64,000 nt of DNA, from the NCBI GenBank assembly GCA_007751475.1, contig CP036434.1, forward strand, positions 5,585,524 through 5,649,523. Direction: 5' to 3'. The position numbers were made by a program, and so were the translations under genes. Source of the stretch: Saltatorellus ferox. Lineage in GTDB: Bacteria > Planctomycetota > UBA1135 > GCA-002686595. Below the pieces are notes generated by a model, which was not told the origin of the DNA, did no database searches, and was given only the letters and a program-made list of their open reading frames with translations. Within the stretch, counting starts at the first letter, position 1. The number at the start of each line of letters is the position of its first letter. Positions 42,787 through 51,495 of the stretch are shown one piece after another.

Positions 42787-45245
42787 TGCCCTCGCTCCTC
42801 ACGATGAAGATCGCACTGCTCGAATCACTCGTCCAGGCCCAGGAGTCCGCCGTCGCCTCCAGGGGCGCGGACGCCGTCCAGGAGACCTGGCGCTTCCTGG
42901 AGATGCCCGCGCCCTGGATCGTCGCGCTGATCCTGGTCCCCGGCGCCCTCGCCATCGCGACGATCGCGTACTGGCGCGAATCGCTCTCCCGGAGGATGCG
43001 CTGGTCCCTCGTGACCCTGCGTGCGCTCAGCTTCCTGCTGCTGCTCGCCGTCATCTTCCGCCCGGTCTTCGTGCGGCAGGAGCAAAGCGTCATCCAGCCG
43101 GAAGTGCTCTTCCTCTTCGATGACTCGGGCTCGATGGCCAGCCAGGATCCGTACATCGGCGCGGACGAGGCGCGCCGGGCCGTCACCGCGCTGACCGGCA
43201 AGTCGCCCGAGACCGCGAGCCGCGCCGAGATCGCGACGGCCCTTCGCCCGGGCCTGATCGAGGCCGCGACCGAGCGGGGGTACGTCCCCCGCACCCTACG
43301 CTTCGCCGACGATCTCTCGACCCTCGGCGACAACACCACGCTCTCCGGTCGCGGTGCCGCGACCGCGCTGGGCGACGCGATCCGCGCGGCGCTCGCCGGC
43401 CACCGCGGCCGCTACGTGAGCGACATCGTCGTGGTCTCGGACGGCCGCTCCAACGTCGGCGCACTGCCCGAGGAAGCCGCGCTGGCGGCCCGCACCAGCG
43501 GGATCGCCATCAACACCGTGCTGATCGGCGACGCCCGCACCGAGGTCAACGTCCACGTCGAACTCGTCGATGCCCCGGAGTCCGTTCTGGAGGGCGACCA
43601 GGTCGAGATCGCCGCCCGCGTTTCGGCGCGTGGGACGGAAGGCGGCGACGTGACGCTCTACCTGGAGGAACTCTCCACGAACGGAAGGGACGAGGTCCGA
43701 CTCGTCGCGTCCGTCGAGGTGCCGCTCGTCGAATCCGGCGACCGCGTCGTCCTCGTCGCGGGCCGCGACGCCGTGGACTTCGGCTCCACCGAGCGCCGCT
43801 TCCGCCTGCGCGTCGAGCCGCTCCAGGACGAGCGCGTGATCGACGACAACGTCGCGTTCGCGACCGTCGCTGTCAGCCGCGAGAAGGTCCGCGTCCTCTA
43901 CGTCGAGGGCTACCCGCGCTACGAGTACCGGTTCCTGAACACCGAGCTGCGCCGCATGGACGAGCGCATCGACGTCCAGCTCTATCTCCTGTCGGCCACG
44001 CCCGACTTCCAGCAGGACCGGACGAAGGGACTCGCTCCGCTCACGAGCGTTCCGACTTCGCGCGAGGAACTCCTGGAGAACTACGACGTGGTCATCCTGG
44101 GGGACGTCAATCCCTACGACATCTCTCCGGACCCGGCGAAGGGCGAGGAATTCGTGCGCTCCCTGACGGAGTTCGTCGAACGGGGCGGCGGCCTGTGCCT
44201 CATCGCAGGCCCCTACGACATGCCGCGCTCGATCGCGGGCACCGAATTCGCGTCGCTCCTGCCGGTGGAACTGGATCGCACTGGATTCGGTGCCGTCGAC
44301 GCACCGACCGAGGACGAGTACCGCTACACCCTGGAGGAGCCCGCCGCGCCCCACGAGATCGTGAGGCTGGAGGGCGACCTCGAGGTGAACCGCACTCTCT
44401 GGGAAGCGCCCCGCGGACTCAAGGGCTTCTTCTGGCACTTCCCGGTGCTCGGGGCCAAGCCTGGCTCCCAGGTGCTGCTCCGTCACTCGACGATCTCCAC
44501 GGCCAACCCGGGCGAGCGCGATCCGCTGCTCGTCGTCGGCTACTACCCGTCGGGCCGGACGATGTTCCTGGGAATCGAAGCGTCGTACCGCTGGCGCAAC
44601 CGCTACGGCTATCGATACTACGAGGCGTTCTGGCGCAACGCGCTGCGGTGGCTCGCCCTGGGGCGCATGCGCAGCGGCGATCGCCGCTTCGAGCTGGAGG
44701 CCTTGCGCAGCGAGTACGACATCTCCGAGCGCGTCACGCTGGAAGCGCGGGTGCTCGACGAGGACTTCCGTCCGAGCGACCAGCCTTCGCAGGAGATCGT
44801 CATCGCAGGCCCGGACGGCGAGCCCGAGAACCTCGTGCTCGCGGGCGTCACGAATCGGCCGGGCCTCTATCGGGGTACCTATCAGCCCGAGCGGCCGGGC
44901 CGCTACACGGCGAAGATCGATTCGGGCGCGTCCGCCTCGGGCTCCGCATCCTCCAGCACGGGACGGGTGTCGACCGAGTTCATGGTGACCCTCCCCTCGC
45001 GGGAGAGCGCGGACCCGAGCCCGGATCCCGAGGGCCTCGCGCGACTCGCGGGCGCCACCGGCGGCGTTGCGCTCACCATCGATACGGCGGACGAGATCGC
45101 GCAGGCGTTCCCGCCCGACCAGGAGCGCCGCGAGCCGGTCTCGAGCCAGCTCGATGATGCCTGGGACCGCTGGGCGACCCTGCTGCTGGCGCTGGGCATC
45201 CTCGGCGTCGAGTGGATCCTCCGGAAGAAGGCGGAACTGGTTTGA
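42783..45245 (+). CDS. Membrane VWA protein with glutamine-amidotransferase-like domain
   Basis: From the ATG at 42783 (ATGA overlap) the protein is 820 aa. Two membrane helices lie at about 43-63 and 76-94. A VWA domain follows, with FDDSGSM at 112-118 giving the MIDAS motif DxSxS, and VVVSDGRSN further on. After a beta-rich part, a class I glutamine-amidotransferase-like fold is visible (DVVILGDVNPYDI, GGGLCLIAGPYDMP) without the catalytic Cys in the usual place, so it is probably structural. A C-terminal helix (LLLALGILGVEWILRKK) ends the chain. This pairing is typical of large membrane proteins in MoxR/Bat operons of planctomycetes. Its role is unknown. Confidence 0.83.
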   Translation: MMPSLLTMKIALLESLVQAQESAVASRGADAVQETWRFLEMPAPWIVALILVPGALAIATIAYWRESLSRRMRWSLVTLRALSFLLLLAVIFRPVFVRQEQSVIQPEVLFLFDDSGSMASQDPYIGADEARRAVTALTGKSPETASRAEIATALRPGLIEAATERGYVPRTLRFADDLSTLGDNTTLSGRGAATALGDAIRAALAGHRGRYVSDIVVVSDGRSNVGALPEEAALAARTSGIAINTVLIGDARTEVNVHVELVDAPESVLEGDQVEIAARVSARGTEGGDVTLYLEELSTNGRDEVRLVASVEVPLVESGDRVVLVAGRDAVDFGSTERRFRLRVEPLQDERVIDDNVAFATVAVSREKVRVLYVEGYPRYEYRFLNTELRRMDERIDVQLYLLSATPDFQQDRTKGLAPLTSVPTSREELLENYDVVILGDVNPYDISPDPAKGEEFVRSLTEFVERGGGLCLIAGPYDMPRSIAGTEFASLLPVELDRTGFGAVDAPTEDEYRYTLEEPAAPHEIVRLEGDLEVNRTLWEAPRGLKGFFWHFPVLGAKPGSQVLLRHSTISTANPGERDPLLVVGYYPSGRTMFLGIEASYRWRNRYGYRYYEAFWRNALRWLALGRMRSGDRRFELEALRSEYDISERVTLEARVLDEDFRPSDQPSQEIVIAGPDGEPENLVLAGVTNRPGLYRGTYQPERPGRYTAKIDSGASASGSASSSTGRVSTEFMVTLPSRESADPSPDPEGLARLAGATGGVALTIDTADEIAQAFPPDQERREPVSSQLDDAWDRWATLLLALGILGVEWILRKKAELV

Positions 45246-48200
45246 TGAGCTGGATGAAGATGGAACTCCAAAGGAACCACGGGATGCCTCGACAGGTGCG
45301 TCCTTCGACTCACCGCGCCGTCCCGACCTGGCTTCGGGTCTGCACGGCTCTGTTTCCGATCTTCGCCACTGGCTCGGTCGCGAACGCGGTGCAAAACCCC
45401 GGCGCGGCAGGCGTCCAGGAAGAAGCCGATTTCCAGCCTGCGCCGTTCCACCTCTACGACACCCAGGCGGCGCGCGTGAAGGCCGCGGAGGCCACCGAGC
45501 ACATCGCGGCGGGCCGCTGGTCCGAGGCGCTCGCCGAACTCCAGGCGCTGATCGAGGAACACCGCGGCGAGGTGCTCGGCGCGGCGCGCCCGCAGCCTGA
45601 CGATGCGCGCAACCCGTCCCAGTCCAACGTCCATGCGGGCGCGGGGATGTGGGCTGTTCGCCAGCTCTTCAGCCTCCCGCCCGAGGGCAAGAAGCTCTAT
45701 CGAGAGCGCTTCGGACCCCGGGCCGAGGACAACCTGCGCCGGGCCATCGCCGCGAGCGACCGCGGCGCCCTTTCCCGCGTGGCGCGCCGCTGGCCGCTGA
45801 CGGCCGCCGCGGAGCGCGCCTGGTGGGCCCTCGGCGACCTGGAGGTGGAACTCGGCCACTCCGCCGACGGCGTCCGGGCCTGGGCCCGCGCCGCCGCGAT
45901 CCACGTCGGCGAACCGATGCGCTCGACGATCACGCGCGACGACTGGCTGATGCTCCGGTCGGACGTGGCCAGCCTTCCCGAGAAAGCCTCGCGGGCGGGC
46001 GCGCTCGCGCGGCTCGACCTCGCCCTCGAGCTCGCCGAGTCCCTCGACGGCTCGGCGGGAACCCGCAAGGAGACGGAGGCCAGCTTCGTCAGCGGCCCGG
46101 CGACGGGCATCGCCGCCGAGTCCCTCGTCATCAGCACGCCGTTCGGAAGGTCTGGCGTCGGCACCTCGGCAGAGGGCGAGGCGCCCTCTGGATGGGAGCA
46201 CCCCTACTCGATCCCGGAAGGCCCCTTCCACGGCATCACAGGCTCGAGCCGGCTCTTCCCCAAGCGCGAGGGCGACACGATCTTCTTGAACACGAGCCGC
46301 AGCGTCCACGCGATCGATGCGTTCGATGGAGAGGAGCGCTGGTCCATGAACGCGGGGCGGCTGGGATGGAACCGCTACACCGATCGGGAGCTGCGGGACT
46401 TCGAGCAGGCCATCGACAAGAGCGAGCATATCGTGAGCCTGGCCGCCAGCCGCGGTGTCGTCGTCGCGCCGCTGCAAATTCCCTGGGTCTACCAGGAGAG
46501 CGAGCAGTACAACGATCTGCAGATCATCGAGGTCATCCCGGAACGCAGGCTCGTGGCCCTCGACGCAGCGACCGGCGAAGAGCTCTGGAACACGCTCCCG
46601 CCCAAGGATTGGAACGGTGACTCGGGCAGCTTCGCCGAGCGCATGACCGTCGTCGGCCCCCCCACCATCGTCGGAGCGCGCGTCCTCGTTCCGATGGCGC
46701 AGCTCCGCGGCAGGATCGAGCTGCACCTCGGCTGCTTCGACCTCGCGACCGGCGACGTCCTCTGGTCGGCTCCCCTCGTCACGGGACAGCGCACGCTCAA
46801 CATGTTTGGCCGCGCGAACGTCGAGTTCTCCGCGCCGCCCGCGGTGGTCGTCGGGGATACCGCCGTCGTCCTGACCCAGCTCGGCATCGTCGCTGCCGTG
46901 GACATCTTCACGGGCGAGACGCGCTGGGACACGGTCTACGAGCAGGTCGTCGTGGCCCCGCCCCAGTACTACTCGCCGGGCTACATGGACAACCGCTGGC
47001 GCAACGCTCCGCCGGTCGTCACGGGGAACACGATCGTCGCGGCGCCCTACGACGGCAAGGAGCTGTTCGCGCTCGACCTCGACAGCGGCGCGATGCTCTG
47101 GAGCTACGACCAGCGGCGCCTTTCGCTCGACATGAACGTCGAGGTGATCCAGCAGCGCCGCAGGCGCGTCGGCGGCCTCGATATCCTGCTCGGCGCCGAC
47201 GACCGCCGCGTGATTCTCGGAGGCTCACGGATCGCGTCGATCGAATTCGTGAACGGTGTCAGGAGCGGCCCACCCGCGCGGCTCGACTGGGTTTGGCCCG
47301 CGAACGCGCTGCACCAGATGGAGGACGGACTGCCGGTGCTGGACAAGGCGCGGATCTACGTCCCCGCCGGCCAGCGCATCCTGGCGATCGAGCGGGATAC
47401 CGGGCTCGTCGTGGAGGAATTGGCGGGCCGCATCGGCGTGGGCAACCTGCTCGTGGCGGACGGCATGCTCTTCAGCGCGAACGGGTCGAGCCTCGACGCG
47501 CGCTTCCAGTGGCGCGCCATGGTGGAGCGTGCGCGCTCGGCGCTCGCCGGGCCCGGTGCGACCCTCGACGACGCCGCCACGCTCGTGCGCCTCCTGCTGG
47601 AGCGAGCGGAGACCACCCTCGGTCGCGGCGGGAACGTGCGCGACGCCCTCGTGCTCCTCGACGAGGCCCGCACGACCATCGTGGATCGCGCCGGTATTCG
47701 GACGGAGAGCGCGGGCTCGGCAGCCCCGGAAACTGCGGCCCCGGAAACTGCGGCCGTGGGTGGCGATGCCATCCGTCTGCCGGGGAGCCCGATGGCTGCG
47801 GATTCGCTGCGTTCGGACCGCTTCGAAACCCAGGTACTGCTCGGGCAGGCGGAGCGAATGCGCGGGGACGTCAACGCGGCCCGCCAGGCCACGCGCGCTG
47901 CCCTCCCGCTCGCAGTCTCCGACGAGCAGGAGCGTCGAGCGCTCCTCACGCTCCACGAGATCGAGCGCTCCCGCGACGTGGCGGCTCGCCGCGAGGTCCT
48001 GGGGAGACTGCTGGCGACGCCCCACAGGAACGCCGAGATCGGCGTCCGGACCGACGTGACCCGATCCCGCTGGTCGGAGGCCGCCGCGCTCGGCGCCGTC
48101 CTGGACGCGATCAAGACCGGCGTCAGCCCCGAGGCCGTCTGGCACGACCCGTGGTCGGGCCCGGTGTTCGCGATCGATGCCCAGGTGCGCCCGCGCCCGA

Positions 48201-50293
48201 CGCCAGGAGCCTTCCCGGTCCCGGGCGATCTCGCCGAAGCGCAGATCGAATGCGGGCTCTTCGCGAGGATCTCCGAGGTCGAGATCGCGAGGAGCCTTCC
48301 AGCCGGCAGCGTCGCGGCACTCAGCCAGGAACTCGAAGCGCTCCATCGAATCCTCCGTGAGTCGCCGAGGGAGAACCTCTTCGGCGTCCAGAGCGGATCC
48401 TGGGCGCGCGCTCGAATTCTCGCGCTGCGCGCGATGTACCCCGAGTCGACCGCTCTGGAAAAGTTCGAGGCAGACGCGAGCGTGGCGCTCACCCGCGCGA
48501 TCGATCAGGCCCGATCGGCCTCCGGCAACACGACGCTGCTCGACGCCATTCCGGAGCTCTACCCTGGATCGAGCGCCGCTGGCCGCGCTGCGGATGTCCG
48601 CATCGAGGTCGCGCTCGAGAGTGGTTCCGCCATCGACGTGGCGCAGATCGTGGTCGACTCTCTCCCCGCCAACTGGCACCCGGCGTGGACCACGTCCCGC
48701 CAGGCAGAACTCCTCGTCCAGCTCGCCTCCACGCTCGGTGGCGAGGGCAATACGGAGCTGAAGGTCGGGGTGGTGACGAACCTGGCGCGCTACTCCCCTG
48801 GACTCGAAATCGAAGGGCCGGGAGGGACGCGCACGACGCTCGCCGAACTGCGGGATCGGTGGACCCAGGAGCGGACCGCCGCGGTCGAGGCGAGCCGGCC
48901 GACGGCCCAGGAGCGCGGCTTCACGAGCTCCGCGGTGATGCGCGAGCAGCTGAAGGGAGACTTCACGCTCGTCGAGAAGGGCCAGGTGCTACGACGCACG
49001 GACGGCGCGGCTTCGGAGAGCCTCGGGGAGATCGGATACTTCGCCTCCAGCCTCCGGCTGGTGGCTCTGCGCTCCGGCGACGGCGGCGAGCCGCTCTGGC
49101 AGCGCTCCGAGTCCCTGACTCTCACGGCTTCCAATCGGCCGCGCCGCGTCGCGCTCTGTGGAGGCTCGTGGCTGATCGTTCAGCGGAACGACGAGGTCGC
49201 GTGCCTCGACGCCGCGACAGGCGAAGAACTCTGGACCTTCCGCCAACCGAACCGAATGATCGGCCGGATCGAAGTCGGCGGCGGGATGGTCGTCGTCGTG
49301 ACGGACCACGCGTCGTCCCGCGACGTCGCCGACGTCCACGGGATCGACGTGGTGAAGGGACTCGAACTCTGGCGGCTCGGTGAGATCGGCGGCAGCTACC
49401 ACCAGAGCCTCAAGATCGAGACCGGGCGGGTCGTGATGCTGCCGCAGAATCAGCTGCGAGCTGCCGTTCACGACCTCTATACCGGTCACCCGGTCGCGGC
49501 GATCGCGACCGGACGGATCCAGGAGAGAATGGCACTCGCCGCGTGGACGGACCGTGGGCACCTCGTCATCCCCCACCTCGGCGGCGCGCACAGCAACGAC
49601 TTCGCGAACGCCATCGTGGCCTACAACCTCGACGACGGTAAGCCGGCCTGGGCCGTCGACCTCGACCAGCACGGCGGTGGCATCCACGATCTGCTCGGCA
49701 TCATCGACATGCCCGCTGCCGAGGGCTCGGAGGAGCGCGTTCGGATCGCGATGCTGGAGTCCGTCGAGAAAGGCCGGTCCTCGGGCGGCCTCCTGTACTC
49801 GACCTTCAGCCTTCACATCCTGAACGAGCGCCTCGGTGCCCTCGACCAGCGCCCACTCGCCACCATCGACAGCGGTGAGCGACTGGTCGGCATTCGCCAT
49901 CACAAGCGCATGGAGATCGACTCTCCGCTCCTCGTCGTGCTCGCCGAGGGGGACGCCACGCGCCGGCCGACGATCCGGGCCATCGACCCCAAGCTCGGCC
50001 GCATCTGGGAGATCCCGGCGCTCCGGGACCTGCGCATGACGGCGGCCGGCGGGCTGCCCGCGCCCCTCGTGGGCGACGGAACCATGGCACTGATGGTTTC
50101 GGAATCACGGCAGAGCGGCAAGCGGTCCACCACCACCGAGACGAAGCTCATGTTCCTGGATGCGCGGTCCGGCACCCTTCTGGAGACCCGCGGTTTCCAG
50201 GCGGGCGGTGACATGACGAGTGCCAGGGAGATGGCGGCCTTCGGCTCGTCGCTGGCCATCAGCGGCAAGAGAACCATGGAGATACTGGAATGA
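45245..50293 (+). CDS. Giant secreted double beta-propeller protein (PQQ-like repeats)
   Basis: The 1682-aa product is by far the largest in the window. The ATG at 45245 overlaps the previous stop (TGATG); an internal ATG at 45284 would place the signal peptide (LRVCTALFPIFATGSVANA) closer to the N-terminus. A helical TPR-like part (about 60-260) is followed by a first propeller (about 290-745, e.g. IDAFDGEERWSMNAGRLG, LDAATGEELWNTLPP, VDIFTGETRWDTV), a long helical middle (about 750-1270) and a second propeller (about 1290-1682, e.g. CLDAATGEELWTFRQP). The A-x-TGE-x-x-W blades are of the PQQ/Trp-docking type. It ends in an ATGA overlap with the first toroid gene. Confidence 0.8.
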   Translation: MSWMKMELQRNHGMPRQVRPSTHRAVPTWLRVCTALFPIFATGSVANAVQNPGAAGVQEEADFQPAPFHLYDTQAARVKAAEATEHIAAGRWSEALAELQALIEEHRGEVLGAARPQPDDARNPSQSNVHAGAGMWAVRQLFSLPPEGKKLYRERFGPRAEDNLRRAIAASDRGALSRVARRWPLTAAAERAWWALGDLEVELGHSADGVRAWARAAAIHVGEPMRSTITRDDWLMLRSDVASLPEKASRAGALARLDLALELAESLDGSAGTRKETEASFVSGPATGIAAESLVISTPFGRSGVGTSAEGEAPSGWEHPYSIPEGPFHGITGSSRLFPKREGDTIFLNTSRSVHAIDAFDGEERWSMNAGRLGWNRYTDRELRDFEQAIDKSEHIVSLAASRGVVVAPLQIPWVYQESEQYNDLQIIEVIPERRLVALDAATGEELWNTLPPKDWNGDSGSFAERMTVVGPPTIVGARVLVPMAQLRGRIELHLGCFDLATGDVLWSAPLVTGQRTLNMFGRANVEFSAPPAVVVGDTAVVLTQLGIVAAVDIFTGETRWDTVYEQVVVAPPQYYSPGYMDNRWRNAPPVVTGNTIVAAPYDGKELFALDLDSGAMLWSYDQRRLSLDMNVEVIQQRRRRVGGLDILLGADDRRVILGGSRIASIEFVNGVRSGPPARLDWVWPANALHQMEDGLPVLDKARIYVPAGQRILAIERDTGLVVEELAGRIGVGNLLVADGMLFSANGSSLDARFQWRAMVERARSALAGPGATLDDAATLVRLLLERAETTLGRGGNVRDALVLLDEARTTIVDRAGIRTESAGSAAPETAAPETAAVGGDAIRLPGSPMAADSLRSDRFETQVLLGQAERMRGDVNAARQATRAALPLAVSDEQERRALLTLHEIERSRDVAARREVLGRLLATPHRNAEIGVRTDVTRSRWSEAAALGAVLDAIKTGVSPEAVWHDPWSGPVFAIDAQVRPRPTPGAFPVPGDLAEAQIECGLFARISEVEIARSLPAGSVAALSQELEALHRILRESPRENLFGVQSGSWARARILALRAMYPESTALEKFEADASVALTRAIDQARSASGNTTLLDAIPELYPGSSAAGRAADVRIEVALESGSAIDVAQIVVDSLPANWHPAWTTSRQAELLVQLASTLGGEGNTELKVGVVTNLARYSPGLEIEGPGGTRTTLAELRDRWTQERTAAVEASRPTAQERGFTSSAVMREQLKGDFTLVEKGQVLRRTDGAASESLGEIGYFASSLRLVALRSGDGGEPLWQRSESLTLTASNRPRRVALCGGSWLIVQRNDEVACLDAATGEELWTFRQPNRMIGRIEVGGGMVVVVTDHASSRDVADVHGIDVVKGLELWRLGEIGGSYHQSLKIETGRVVMLPQNQLRAAVHDLYTGHPVAAIATGRIQERMALAAWTDRGHLVIPHLGGAHSNDFANAIVAYNLDDGKPAWAVDLDQHGGGIHDLLGIIDMPAAEGSEERVRIAMLESVEKGRSSGGLLYSTFSLHILNERLGALDQRPLATIDSGERLVGIRHHKRMEIDSPLLVVLAEGDATRRPTIRAIDPKLGRIWEIPALRDLRMTAAGGLPAPLVGDGTMALMVSESRQSGKRSTTTETKLMFLDARSGTLLETRGFQAGGDMTSAREMAAFGSSLAISGKRTMEILE

Positions 50294-51495
50294 CCAAAAC
50301 TTCCCAAGGCGGCGGCTTTCAAGGCCGACTGGCTGGCCTCTTCGGCGGCCTCTTCCTCCTGTCTCCGGGCGCGGCGCCGCTGGTGGCGTCGATCCCAGGT
50401 CCTGCCGAGCCGACGCCCTCGGGGGGAGCGGTGGTCGCGGTCGCCCAATCCGATTCCAGCTCGCGCGGAACGTCGTTCGGCGTGCGCATCACCGAGGAGC
50501 AGGAGGCGGCCACCGAGAAGGGCCTTCGCTGGCTCGCGGATCACCAGAACGAGGACGGCAGCTGGACGGGCAACATCGGCTACAAGCTGAACGACCGCTA
50601 CCGCTCGACGCGCGACGGCGACGGGCATGTGGGCGTCACGTCACTCGCTGGCATCGCATTCCTGGCGGGCGGGCACCTGCCTGGCCGCGGCCTGCACGGC
50701 CGCACGCTCGACAAGTGCATCGACTACGTTCTCTCTTGCGTGAACGACGACGGCTACATCAGCCGCGGCGGCACGCGGATGTACAGCCACGCGTTCTCGA
50801 CGCTCTTCCTGGCCGAGGTCTACGGTATGTCGCACCGCGAGGACGTGCGCATCCGTCTCCAGAGGGCGATCGACTTCATCGTGGCGGTGCAGAACGACGA
50901 GGGTGGCTGGCGCTACGAGCCGCTCGCGCGCGACTCCGACATGTCGATCGTCGTGTGCCAGGTCCTGGCGCTGCGCGCAGCCCGCAACATCGGGATCCGC
51001 GTGCCGAAGTCGACCGTGGACAAGGCCATCCGGTACGTGGTCGATTCCGCCGTGACCGGCAGCGGCGGACAGCGAGACGCATGGATCGGGCTCGGCACGT
51101 TCAGCTACCAGCGCCAGGCCCGTTCGCGGACGACGTTCCCGCTCACGGCCGCGGGCGTCACGGCGCTGAACGGCCTCGGCATCTACTCGGACGATCTGAT
51201 CGATCGCGGCATCGACTTCTTGAACGCCGAGATGGGCCGGTTCAATCATCAGTACGGGATGAACGGCCACTACTTCTTCTGGTACGGCCACTACTACGGC
51301 GTCCAGGCGATGTACACGAAGGGCGGAAGCGACTGGGAGAACTACTTCAAGGAGATCCGGTCGTTCCTTCTGCGGCACCAGCAGAGCGACGGTAGGTGGA
51401 GGAACGGGGTGGGCCCAGGCGAAGCGTTCAGCACCGCCATGGCCTGCTTGATCCTCGAGATCCCCTACGATTTCCTGCCTATCTTCCACCGCTAA
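50290..51495 (+). CDS. Secreted squalene-cyclase-like alpha/alpha toroid protein 1
   Basis: The 401-aa product has a signal-like N-terminus (to about residue 37) and then prenyltransferase/squalene-oxidase-type repeats: GLRWLADHQNEDGSW, DFIVAVQNDEGGWRYEP and a last QSDGRWRNGVGPGEAFSTAM. These form an alpha/alpha toroid as in terpene cyclases. The catalytic DxDD motif of class II cyclases is not present (the nearest is DSDMS), so a binding or scaffold role outside the cytoplasm is more likely than terpene chemistry. The C-terminus LPIFHR is echoed by a paralogue at 58107-59354. Coupled by overlap to both neighbours. Confidence 0.82.
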   Translation: MTKTSQGGGFQGRLAGLFGGLFLLSPGAAPLVASIPGPAEPTPSGGAVVAVAQSDSSSRGTSFGVRITEEQEAATEKGLRWLADHQNEDGSWTGNIGYKLNDRYRSTRDGDGHVGVTSLAGIAFLAGGHLPGRGLHGRTLDKCIDYVLSCVNDDGYISRGGTRMYSHAFSTLFLAEVYGMSHREDVRIRLQRAIDFIVAVQNDEGGWRYEPLARDSDMSIVVCQVLALRAARNIGIRVPKSTVDKAIRYVVDSAVTGSGGQRDAWIGLGTFSYQRQARSRTTFPLTAAGVTALNGLGIYSDDLIDRGIDFLNAEMGRFNHQYGMNGHYFFWYGHYYGVQAMYTKGGSDWENYFKEIRSFLLRHQQSDGRWRNGVGPGEAFSTAMACLILEIPYDFLPIFHR

